Assembly (NCBI RefSeq): GCF_015477605.1
Contig: NZ_JADLQX010000001.1
Coordinates: forward strand, 186,001 to 250,000
Direction: 5' to 3'
DNA from: Nocardia amamiensis
GTDB lineage: Bacteria > Actinomycetota > Actinomycetes > Mycobacteriales > Mycobacteriaceae
Length of the DNA: 64,000 nucleotides
Shown here: positions 25,821-33,371 of the stretch, piece after piece
Layout of the letters: every line of letters begins with the position of its first letter
How positions within the stretch are numbered: position 1 is the stretch's first letter
Translations under genes and position numbers: made by a program
Notes under the pieces: generated by a model
What the model saw: only the letters and a program-made list of their open reading frames with translations
Database searches by the model: none
Told to the model about the DNA's origin: nothing

Positions 25821-26213
25821 CGTTACCTCCGCAATCGAATGTGATGCTGAGCACCATACGACACCCCCGCTATGGCGTGAGCAGGGTCCCGGCAATACGA
25901 GCCGGGCGAGATGCTAGTGATTTGCGCCACATCTACGGCGGAATCGGCTCGTGGTCGCACGCGGTGAATGGGCCGCAAACGGGTCGAACTCGACTGAGCC
26001 GGAACGGGTTCAGCGCACGTGCGCGGCACGGAATCGGGCTCGAATGGCGGTATCCGAGGTGTGTGCCGGGGTGGTGAGCCCGACGTGGTCTTGTGCGTAG
26101 ATCGGCTGTCTATACGGCGTCAGACCTGGACCTGCTCATGTGAGCGCAGACGGAGCGAGATCCTCGGTAGATAGTTGCCGCCGGTCGGCTCCGCGACAGG
26201 GCGACCTTCATAT
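25821..26213. other. Intergenic region upstream of sdh
   Basis: About 390 bp holding the sdh promoter region. Apart from the CRP-like site at 25840-25855 I see no gene with a ribosome binding site and no strong repeat. Confidence 0.5.
25840..25855. promoter_or_regulatory. CRP-like half-conserved site upstream of sdhC
   Basis: TGTGA-TGCTGA-GCACC: one perfect CRP half-site and one 3/5 half-site, 20 bp upstream of the sdhC start. Weak on its own; more interesting because a better site lies at the same distance before the acyl-CoA dehydrogenase gene. Confidence 0.4.
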
Positions 26214-26414
26214 GTGGTGGTCTTCCGGCGGCGGCCCGCCGATCCGATCCGGATCGAGCCGGCGTCCCCGCCCGCGCCCAAGGCGGATGAGCAACCGCTC
26301 CGGAACCTGGTCGGCGCAGCGCGCACTGCACAGGCACGCGGATCTCCACGCACGCCGATTCGCGGGCCCACTCCGGTTATCTCTGGGCCCGCGAAATCGG
26401 TGCCGGCGTCCTAG
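26214..26414 (+). CDS. Possible small hypothetical protein
   Basis: 66 codons from a GTG. The first 45 codons have strong G/C preference at the third position (FRRRPADPIRIEP then APKADEQPLRNLVGAA), which looks coding, but the later part does not and the ribosome binding site is poor. The stop overlaps the end of the convergent gene at 26411. Low confidence. Confidence 0.3.
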   Translation: MVVFRRRPADPIRIEPASPPAPKADEQPLRNLVGAARTAQARGSPRTPIRGPTPVISGPAKSVPAS

Positions 26415-26698
26415 GTGGTTCGCGGACGGGAGTGGAAGCCGAGCCCCTCGTCCTGCGCGCCCATCCACGCGGCCTCGTCGGACTTGCTGTCCGGAACGTA
26501 GATGACGTCCTGCGGCCGGCGCCGCACCTCGGGAGGCGGTGACTGCTCGAGTTCCTCGGCGTCGATGACCAGGCGCTCGAGGTCGTTCTCCAGCCGGCGC
26601 ACGGGACTCGCGTCGCCGTACTGGTCGCGCAGTACGCCGATGGATTGCCGGAGCTGGCCGACCGCGTAGCGTAGTTCCGCAAATTCGCTGCGTGTCAT
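26411..26698 (-). CDS. Hypothetical protein, helical
   Basis: 95 aa starting MTRSEFAELRYAVGQLRQSI, with AGGAGGT upstream. The first 50 residues predict one or two amphipathic helices with Leu/Arg spacing; the rest is Pro- and acid-rich (PPPEVRRRPQDVIYVPDSK). No family is recognised. It is separated by 190 bp from the alpha/beta hydrolase gene and is not obviously in an operon. Confidence 0.7.
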   Translation of the reverse strand: MTRSEFAELRYAVGQLRQSIGVLRDQYGDASPVRRLENDLERLVIDAEELEQSPPPEVRRRPQDVIYVPDSKSDEAAWMGAQDEGLGFHSRPRTT

Positions 26699-26891
26699 CG
26701 ATACCTCCTGTATTCCCTGGCGGACATGCGAACTCGGTAGTAAGTGCGTGGTTTGCCCGCCTGCCTCGGACCGCACGTCACCGAGCTGTGTGACCCACCA
26801 CACAACGTGATCTACAACACAGTACCGAAAGATTCGGGATCTGGCTCGTACCCGGCCGGAAATCAGCGATTGCCGACCGGTTGCCTGACGG

Positions 26892-27854
26892 TCAGCCCGC
26901 GGCGGCGTAATCGGCTGTCGCCCGCATCGTGGCGAAGGCGCGCTCGATCAGCCCGACGATGGACAGCGCGACCTCTTCGGCCCGCTCCAGCATGACGCTG
27001 TGTCCGGCCCCTTCCAGGCGCACCAGCTCGGAACCGGCCAGCTGGGACGCCAGCGCCACCGAATGCGCGAACGGGACGAGGATGTCCGCCGAGCCCGCCA
27101 GCACCAGCGCGGGAATGGCGCCGAGCCGGTGCAGGGTGGCCGTCTCGTCGAAGGCGAGCAGCGAGTGCAGGAAGCTGCACATGGTCAGCAGTGGGGTGTC
27201 GTTCAGCATCGCCGTGGCCAGCGCGGCCATGCGCGGGTTCACCTTCCCGGTGCCGAAGTTTGCCTCGCGCAGCACGGGCGCGACCAGGCGGCGGGTCAGC
27301 CGCTTGGACGCCTGCATCACGCGCGGTGCGCGGGTGACGGCGGCCTGCAGCGAGCTCACCGCGCGCCGGTTCAGGAAGCGGGCGAGCCCGGCTTCGGTGA
27401 TGCCGTTGGACGCGCCCGCCAGCAGTCCGACGCCGGCGATCCGCGTGCCGATGGCTTCCGGGTAGAGCCGGGCGTAGGCGAGCACGACCATCGCGCCCAT
27501 CGAGTGGCCGACCAGGATCACCGGACCGGTCGGGGCGATCGTCCGCAGCACGGTGTCCAGGTCGTGCCCCAGCTGGTCGATGGTGTAGGTCGACGGGTGT
27601 CCCGCGCCGGATGCACCGTGGCCGCGGTGGTCGTAGAACACCATCCTGGTGTCGCTTCGCCATTGCCGCAGCAGTTGGTCGCGCAGGTAGGACCAGGAGT
27701 CGCTGCGCAGGCAGTGGCCGTGCACGAAGACCACGGTCGCGGGGGCGTCGTCGGCGCCGAAGACGCGGACCGCGAGAGGGACACCGTCTGCGGCCGCCAC
27801 CGTGACGCGGTGGCCGTCGTAGTCCGCGGCTCGGCGGGCGATGGTCGTGGACAT
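26892..27854 (-). CDS. Alpha/beta hydrolase
   Basis: 320 aa. Oxyanion strand FVHGHCLRSDSW, then YDHRGHGASG, nucleophile Ser in LVGHSMGAMVVLAY, Asp in LAGSADILVPFAHS and His in LEGAGHSVMLE. All three catalytic residues are in place. The start at 27854 has ACAGGAGAG upstream. No signal peptide, so cytoplasmic. Resembles mycobacterial lipase/esterase-type hydrolases; the substrate is unknown. Confidence 0.88.
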   Translation of the reverse strand: MSTTIARRAADYDGHRVTVAAADGVPLAVRVFGADDAPATVVFVHGHCLRSDSWSYLRDQLLRQWRSDTRMVFYDHRGHGASGAGHPSTYTIDQLGHDLDTVLRTIAPTGPVILVGHSMGAMVVLAYARLYPEAIGTRIAGVGLLAGASNGITEAGLARFLNRRAVSSLQAAVTRAPRVMQASKRLTRRLVAPVLREANFGTGKVNPRMAALATAMLNDTPLLTMCSFLHSLLAFDETATLHRLGAIPALVLAGSADILVPFAHSVALASQLAGSELVRLEGAGHSVMLERAEEVALSIVGLIERAFATMRATADYAAAG

Positions 27855-28186
27855 GGCACTCTCCTGTGGGCGAGAAGCCTCGTCTGCGCTTCTTGCCCGG
27901 TTTTCGGTGAGATTTTCCGCGTCGTTAACGCCCCATACCTGCCGTTATGGACACGTTGCCCAACCGAGGCTGCCGATCGATCCGGTGGTCGCGGCCGCGC
28001 TCGCCAGGAAAATCTACGAAATGATCGGCCGCACGCTAGATTTCGGTAGATAACCCGATCATTCGCCGATCCGGAGAATCTGCGGGTTTCTACGGATAAT
28101 CCGATACTGCCGAATAGTGCCTGAGCGACGGCCGCCGCCACGGTCGGTCCCCGCGCTACCGACCGTGACGGCGGTCTACCGCGCGA
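27855..28186. other. Intergenic region with terminator
   Basis: A 330-bp gap. It contains the hairpin after the acyl-CoA dehydrogenase gene. A short plus-strand frame ending at 28053 (LPIDPVVAAALARKIYEMIG near its end) has coding-like third positions but no credible start. Confidence 0.5.
28134..28174 (-). terminator. Terminator after acyl-CoA dehydrogenase gene
   Basis: ACGGTCGGT (28140-28148) pairs perfectly with ACCGACCGT (28158-28166) around a 9-nt loop, with partly matched GCCGCC/GGCGG flanks, 13 bp beyond the stop of the minus-strand gene. Confidence 0.65.
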
Positions 28187-30142
28187 TCACGCCTCCGCGC
28201 GGCTGCGGGTCGAGGACAGGAACGGGCGCAACAAGTTCGCCTCGGTCGACGGACCCATCTGCCACTCCGCGATCCACGGCCCGGTTCCCTCGCTGGGATC
28301 GAGCACACCCTCTTCCAGCCACTGGTAGCGGCCGTCGAGCACGCCGCGGGTGAGGGTGCGATCGTCGTCGTCGGTGTTCTCCCACAGCTCGTCGAACAGC
28401 TTGCGCACGCGCAGCCGCGACTGCCTGCAGAAGGTGTCCGCCAGCTCTTCGGCGGCCTTGGCCTCCGGCGCGCCCGCGGTGCGCAATGCCTGGGCGCGCA
28501 CGCAGGCCGCGGACATGGCGAACAGCTCCGCGCCGATGTCGACGATCCGACCGAGGAAGTTCTGCCGGTATTCCAGGCCGGCCTGCCAGCGGCCCATCGC
28601 GTACATCAGCGACCGGGCCTGCTTGCGCGCACTGCGTTCGACGAACCGCAGATGACGCGCGAGCACGCCGAATTCGGTGTAGGCGGCCGGTACCGTGCCC
28701 GCTCCGACGGCCAGCTGCGGGAACCACTTCGCATAGAAGCCGGTCGCGCCGACCGCCGCCTTCGCCTTGTCCTTGAACTCGGCCTTGCGGTCCACCAGAG
28801 CGCCGGCGGCCGCCATGTGCGCATCGGCCATCTCGCGGGCGATCAGCAGCCGCATGATCTCGCTGGAGCCTTCGAAGATGCGGTTGATCCGCAGATCGCG
28901 CACCAATTGCTCGGCGGGGACGGCGCGCTCGCCCCTGGCGGCGAGCGAGGCGGCCGTCTCGTAACCGCGGCCGCCGCGGATCTGCACGAGTTCGTCGGCG
29001 ATCTGACAGCTCATCTCGCTGGCCCACAGCTTGGCCAGCGCGGCCTCGATCCGGATGTCGTTGCGCGCCTCGTCGCACATGGTGGCCGACAGGTCCAGCG
29101 CCGCCTCCAGCGCGAACGTGGTGGCCGCGATGAACGCGATCTTCTGGCCGACCGCCGCGTGCTCGCCGACCGGCCTGCCCCATTGCACCCGCTGCGCGCT
29201 CCACTCCCGCGCGATCTTCAGCGACCACTTCGCGGCCGCGGTGCACATCGCGGGGATGGCGAGCCTGCCCGCATTGAGCGTGGTCAGCGCGATCTTGAGG
29301 CCGTCGCCCTCGCGGCCGATCAGGTTGCGCTTGGGCACCCGGACGTCGTGCATCCTGGTCAGGCCGTTCTCGATGCCGCGCAGACCCATGAACGCGTTGC
29401 GCCGCTCCACGGTGATGCCCGGCGAGTCCGCTTCCACGACGAACGCCGAGATGCCGCCGCGATGCCCCTCGCTCTTGGGCACCCGCGCCATCACCACCAG
29501 CAGTTCGGCGACGACGCCGTTGGTGGTCCACAGCTTGACGCCGTTCAGGATGTAGGCCTCGCCGTCCTCGGTCGGCGTCGCGGTGCTGGCCATCCGGGCC
29601 GGGTCGGAGCCGACGTCGGGCTCGGTGAGCAGGAACGCGCTGACCGCGCCCGCCGCGCAGCGGGGCAGGAACTCCGCCTTCTGCTCGGCGGTGCCCGCCA
29701 GCTTCAGCGGTTCCGGCACGCCGATGGACTGGTGTGCCGAGAGCAGGACGCCGAGGCTCGGGTGCGTGGAGCCGACCATCATCAGTGCCCGGTTGTAGCC
29801 GAACTGGGAAAGCCCCTGGCCGCCGAACGATTGCGGGATTTTCAGGCCGAAGCAGCCGAGATCGGCCAGCGCTTTGACGTACTCGTCCGGAATCCGGCCC
29901 TCGGCTTCGATCGCCAATCCGTCCATGGACTCGCACAGCGTCCGCAGCCGGGACAGGAACGCCTCGCTGTGCGCGGCGTCCTCGGGGCTGGGCTGCGGGT
30001 ACGGATGGATCAGATCGAGCCGGAACCGTCCGAGAAACATCTCCTTGGCGAATGACGGCTTGGCCCAGGTGGTTTCGCGGGACTCCTCGACCAGTGCGCG
30101 GGCCTGTTCTTCGGTGGCGTCGACTTTCGCGGCTGTCGCCAT
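28187..30142 (-). CDS. Large acyl-CoA dehydrogenase (FadE type)
   Basis: 651 aa, longer than the usual 380-400 because of a VLCAD-like C-terminal helical extension after residue 430. The core has GGQGLSQFGYNRALM, substrate loop LTEPDVGSD, IQIRGGRGYE-like VQIRGGRGYETA and the catalytic Glu in RIFEGSSEIMRLL. It catalyses the first step of beta-oxidation of long acyl-CoAs; chain length is inferred from the extension. GAGGGAGGA precedes the ATG. A CRP-type palindrome overlaps the 5' leader. No electron-transfer or partner gene is adjacent. Confidence 0.93.
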   Translation of the reverse strand: MATAAKVDATEEQARALVEESRETTWAKPSFAKEMFLGRFRLDLIHPYPQPSPEDAAHSEAFLSRLRTLCESMDGLAIEAEGRIPDEYVKALADLGCFGLKIPQSFGGQGLSQFGYNRALMMVGSTHPSLGVLLSAHQSIGVPEPLKLAGTAEQKAEFLPRCAAGAVSAFLLTEPDVGSDPARMASTATPTEDGEAYILNGVKLWTTNGVVAELLVVMARVPKSEGHRGGISAFVVEADSPGITVERRNAFMGLRGIENGLTRMHDVRVPKRNLIGREGDGLKIALTTLNAGRLAIPAMCTAAAKWSLKIAREWSAQRVQWGRPVGEHAAVGQKIAFIAATTFALEAALDLSATMCDEARNDIRIEAALAKLWASEMSCQIADELVQIRGGRGYETAASLAARGERAVPAEQLVRDLRINRIFEGSSEIMRLLIAREMADAHMAAAGALVDRKAEFKDKAKAAVGATGFYAKWFPQLAVGAGTVPAAYTEFGVLARHLRFVERSARKQARSLMYAMGRWQAGLEYRQNFLGRIVDIGAELFAMSAACVRAQALRTAGAPEAKAAEELADTFCRQSRLRVRKLFDELWENTDDDDRTLTRGVLDGRYQWLEEGVLDPSEGTGPWIAEWQMGPSTEANLLRPFLSSTRSRAEA

Positions 30143-30157
30143 GGTGTCCTCCCTCGG

Positions 30158-30173
30158 AGGTGATCAGGATCAC
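30158..30173. promoter_or_regulatory. CRP-type site in leader of acyl-CoA dehydrogenase gene
   Basis: Read on the minus strand: TGTGA-TCCTGA-TCACC, nine of ten consensus positions of TGTGA-N6-TCACA, inside a perfect 14-bp palindrome (GTGATC-CT-GATCAC). It ends 16 bp upstream of the start codon, a position that would favour repression. Confidence 0.6.
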
Positions 30174-30306
30174 ATTCGAGTGTAGGAGACTTTGTTACCC
30201 GTCGGTAGGGCTCTTGGTCGACAGAAATCTATGAATATCTATTGATCTTGTAAGAGGGGCGAATAGTCGGCAATCGACAGCTGAGCTCCTGGCTGCCGAC
30301 TGGCGT

Positions 30307-31488
30307 TCAGACCGAGCGCAGATAGCGGCCGAAGTGCGGCACGGTGAAGCCGATCGTGCCGCGCTCGGCGGAGTAGATGAGGCCCTTCTTGATCAGCCCG
30401 TCGCGGGCGGGCGACAGCGAGGCCGGCTTGCGCCCGAGCTCGTTGGCCACCGCCGCCGTCGCCACCGGGCCGTCGTCTCCGGCCAAGTCCGCCATGGCCC
30501 GCATGTACTCGCGTTCAGCGGGCGTTGCTCGCTCATAGCGAGAACCGAAGAACCCCACCGCCAACTCCTCCTCGGCGGCAGGAGAGGCAACCTCGACGTC
30601 TTCGGCCGTGATCGGGCTCTCCGGCGCCTGGTCCCAGGCCGCTTTGCCGTAAGCCTGCACGAAATAGGGGTAACCATCGGCCTTTTGGTACAGGGCGTCC
30701 AGGGCGCCGTCGGTGAACTTCACGTTCTCGCGCTGCGCGGGCGCGATCAGCGCTTGATCCGCGGATTCCCGGTCCAGCCGGTCGATGCGGTGATAACTGA
30801 ACAGTCGCTCGGAGTAGCTCTTCGAGGCGGACAGCACCGCGGGTAAATGCGGCAGACCCGCGCCGACCACGATCAGCGGCGCGGCGTCCTGACTCAATTC
30901 GTGGCAGGCGCCGCAGATCGCGGAGATGTCGGCGGGGCCGAGGTCCTGCATCTCATCGATGAAGATCGCGACGCCGACGCCGATGTCGGCGGCCAGCGCG
31001 GCCGCCTCGACCAGCAGCTCCACCAGGTCGATCTCGATGTCGCCGGAATCGGCCCGCCCGCTCACCGCGGGCACGTCGATCCCGGGTTGCCAGCGCTCCC
31101 GCATGCCTTTGTCCGCGGTGGCCCGCAGGGCGAAAGCCTTGAGGATGCCGAGGAAGTCGTCCACCCGTTCCGGATTGCGATGCGCCATGGCGATCGCGCG
31201 CGCCGCCATGTGCAGTGCCGAGGACAGCGGTCGGCGCAGTTCCTGATCCGGCCGCGCCTCGATCTTGCCGGTACCCCAACCGCGTGAGATCGCGGCGGAG
31301 CGAAGCTGATTGAGCAGCACCGTCTTTCCGACACCGCGCAGGCCGGTGAGCATGACGCTGCGTTCCGGGCGACCACGCGCGACGCGTTCGAGCACGATGT
31401 CGAACGCGGTGAGTTGCTTGTCGCGCCCGGCTAGTTCGGGTGGGCGCTGTCCCGCTCCGGGTGCATACGGATTCCGCACGGGGTCCAT
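30307..31488 (-). CDS. ORC/Cdc6-like AAA ATPase
   Basis: 393 aa. Begins with an orc1-like DPVRNPYAPGAGQRPPELAG and RDKQL, then Walker A GLRGVGKTVLL, Walker B VAIFIDEMQDLG and sensor-1 PLIVVGAGLPHLP. The last 80 residues form a winged-helix-like region (MADLAGDDGPVATAAVANEL, then GTIGFTVPHFGRYL). Such ATP-binding proteins are common in actinomycetes; their role is not established. No partner toxin or nuclease gene is adjacent. It diverges from the short gene at 31621. Confidence 0.85.
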   Translation of the reverse strand: MDPVRNPYAPGAGQRPPELAGRDKQLTAFDIVLERVARGRPERSVMLTGLRGVGKTVLLNQLRSAAISRGWGTGKIEARPDQELRRPLSSALHMAARAIAMAHRNPERVDDFLGILKAFALRATADKGMRERWQPGIDVPAVSGRADSGDIEIDLVELLVEAAALAADIGVGVAIFIDEMQDLGPADISAICGACHELSQDAAPLIVVGAGLPHLPAVLSASKSYSERLFSYHRIDRLDRESADQALIAPAQRENVKFTDGALDALYQKADGYPYFVQAYGKAAWDQAPESPITAEDVEVASPAAEEELAVGFFGSRYERATPAEREYMRAMADLAGDDGPVATAAVANELGRKPASLSPARDGLIKKGLIYSAERGTIGFTVPHFGRYLRSV

Positions 31489-31620
31489 GCCCCGACACCG
31501 TAGCCGTCAGGTCCACATAATCTGGGCACATCTACGGCGTGTCCTAGAGAGCCTTAGCGGTCCGTATTGCACTATTGCTCTCGCCGTCGGCCCGCCGGGC
31601 CGACGCGAGAAGGGAGGGTC

Positions 31621-31878
31621 ATGTCCGACGAACCAACCCCGGGCGGCACCGCCGAGGTGGTCGAGTCGTGGAATGTTCCCGCGGGCGCCACGGTGGCCCA
31701 GCGCATCAGATCGAACATCTTGGTCGCGATCGAACGCGGTTACGACGATCCCCAGTTGGTCGCGGACCTCGCGGTCGGTCCGCTGGTGATGGCGCTCGGC
31801 AAACTCGAGGTGGAGCTGGCCGACGCACGGCGCCGACTCGACGAACTGGAGCGCGTGATCCGCGGAGACCGATCCTGA
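31621..31878 (+). CDS. Hypothetical protein
   Basis: 85 aa, start fixed by GAAGGGAGG just upstream. Contains TVAQRIRSNILVAIERGYDD and ends in a charged helix, ELADARRRLDELERVIRG, that could form a coiled coil. No family is recognised. Divergent from the AAA ATPase gene with a shared 130-bp promoter region. Confidence 0.65.
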   Translation: MSDEPTPGGTAEVVESWNVPAGATVAQRIRSNILVAIERGYDDPQLVADLAVGPLVMALGKLEVELADARRRLDELERVIRGDRS

Positions 31879-32238
31879 GTACGGCGCCGCGGATCGGACT
31901 GGGTTGTCCATTCGGTGATCCGTCGCGCTCGCCGAGATCTGGTTGTGACCCTCCGAGCCTGCCTGCTTTCCCGCGGCCGTCCACGGCTTCCCGCGGTGAT
32001 CGCAAAGACGCAGCTCTGTGCGCTGGACAACACCGCGCCAACACCGTAATCTCTTCGTGACTTAGTGGAACCAGTCGCTTCGTAAGAGAAACGGCGCCAT
32101 TAGTTACCGCCTAAACGGCAGTCGAGCCAACCGGTCTCGGCAGTCGTACCGAGGACTCGGAGGATCGTTCCGGGTCGGGCCGTTCTCCCGGTCCGAACTC
32201 GGTCGGCGGGAGCGTAGCAAGATCGGAGACGTAACTCG
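31879..32238. other. Long leader region before the NlpC/P60 gene
   Basis: 360 bp without a convincing gene. Cell-wall peptidase genes in actinomycetes often have long regulatory leaders, so I looked for a c-di-AMP (ydaO) riboswitch; the conserved core was not found. A direct repeat AAACGGC occurs near 32090 and 32113. Confidence 0.4.
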
Positions 32239-32895
32239 GTGGGTAAACACAGCTTGCAGCGGGATTCTCGGGTTCCGAATTCCGTCAAGGGTGCGATTGT
32301 CATGGGTGCGGTGGCCGCCACCGGCGCCATGCCCGCGATTCCGGCCATGGCCGCGACCATCAACGTTCCCGGTGTCGGCAACTTCGACGTTCCGCAGGAA
32401 TGGGAACAGCCGGTCCAGCAGCTCAATCAGCAGATCCAGCAGGCGCTCGCGGCCGTTCCCGCCGCCCCCGCCCCCGCGCCCGAGGCGCAGGTAGCTCCGC
32501 AGCTTCCTGGTCTCGCGCCGGTGATGCCGGGTCTGTTCGCCCAGCCGAGCAGCCCGGGTAACATCGCCCTCGACGCCGCCAAGACCAAGGTCGGCGCCCA
32601 TTACTCCTGGGGCGCCGCAGGTCCCAGGGCCTTCGACTGCTCCGGCCTCGTCCAGTGGGCGTTCCGCCAGGCGGGTGTCGAACTCCCCCGCACCAGCTTC
32701 GAGCAGTCGCACGTCGGCGCGCCGGTCGCCTACCACGAGTTGCAGCCGGGCGACATCGTCGTCACCAACGGCGGCGGTCACGTCGGCATCTACGCGGGCG
32801 ACAACAAGCTTCTGAATGCGGTCCAGTCGGGTACGCCGGTGTCTTACACCCCGCTGCGCCCCGACATGGTGGTCACCGCACGCCGTATCGTCTAA
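32239..32895 (+). CDS. Secreted NlpC/P60 peptidoglycan endopeptidase
   Basis: 218 aa. An N-terminal export signal (hydrophobic stretch about residues 16-39, ending PAMA) is followed by a Gln-rich segment, a Pro/Ala linker (about 72-105) and the NlpC/P60 domain. Catalytic Cys134 is in FDCSGLVQWAF and His181 in GGGHVGIY; the third polar residue is probably Asn193 (LLNAV). Such enzymes cut the D-Glu to meso-DAP bond of the cell wall; RipD/RipA-like proteins are relatives. The GTG start at 32239 has GGAG ten bases upstream. It is followed after 3 bp by an S4-domain gene. Confidence 0.88.
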   Translation: MGKHSLQRDSRVPNSVKGAIVMGAVAATGAMPAIPAMAATINVPGVGNFDVPQEWEQPVQQLNQQIQQALAAVPAAPAPAPEAQVAPQLPGLAPVMPGLFAQPSSPGNIALDAAKTKVGAHYSWGAAGPRAFDCSGLVQWAFRQAGVELPRTSFEQSHVGAPVAYHELQPGDIVVTNGGGHVGIYAGDNKLLNAVQSGTPVSYTPLRPDMVVTARRIV

Positions 32896-32898
32896 CGA

Positions 32899-33303
32899 GT
32901 GGCCCGCGCCGAAACCGGCATCCAGAGCAGCGCGACCCAGGCCCGCGTCGATTCGTGGACCTGGGCCGTGCGCCTGTTCAAAACCAGGTCCGCCGCCGCG
33001 GAAGCATGTCGCGGTGGGCACGTGCGGGTGAACGGCTCGACGGCCAAGCCCGCACAACATGTGCGTCCCGGTGACGAGGTGCGCATCCGGTCAGGCGGTC
33101 TCGAGCGCATTGTCATCGTGGAGCGAATCGTCACCAAACGCGTCGGCGCCCCGATCGCCGCGCAGTGTCTGATCGATCGCAGTCCACCGCCCCCGCCCCG
33201 GGAAATCGTGGCGAGCATGCCCCGGCGCGATCGCGGTACAGGGCGACCCACCAAGCGTGAGCGGCGTGAGACCGACCGTCTCCTTGGCCGGGCTGATCAC
33301 TGA
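32899..33303 (+). CDS. S4 domain RNA-binding protein (Hsp15-like)
   Basis: 134 aa. The S4 fold covers residues 16-65: RVDSWTWAVRLFKTRSAAAE, then GGHVRVNGSTAKPAQHVRPG. The C-terminal part is basic and Pro-rich (DRGTGRPTKRERRETDRL). Hsp15 family members bind 50S subunits carrying stalled peptidyl-tRNA; that role is inferred. The GTG start lies 3 bp after the NlpC gene, so co-transcription is likely although the functions seem unrelated. Confidence 0.87.
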   Translation: MARAETGIQSSATQARVDSWTWAVRLFKTRSAAAEACRGGHVRVNGSTAKPAQHVRPGDEVRIRSGGLERIVIVERIVTKRVGAPIAAQCLIDRSPPPPPREIVASMPRRDRGTGRPTKRERRETDRLLGRADH

Positions 33304-33371
33304 ACAAGCCTGCGACCGCTCGTGGCGCATTGCTGACACCGCGTTGTCGGCGGGACGACCGTCGGTGTTTC

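Noticed and set aside
27841-28053. 70-codon plus-strand frame ending LARKIYEMIGRTLDFGR
   Set aside because: The end has coding-like third positions, but the start overlaps the hydrolase promoter and no start codon with a ribosome binding site exists.
31879-32238. c-di-AMP (ydaO) riboswitch before the NlpC/P60 gene
   Set aside because: The conserved core and GCTAACCTCG-like end were not found. A covariance-model search would be decisive.
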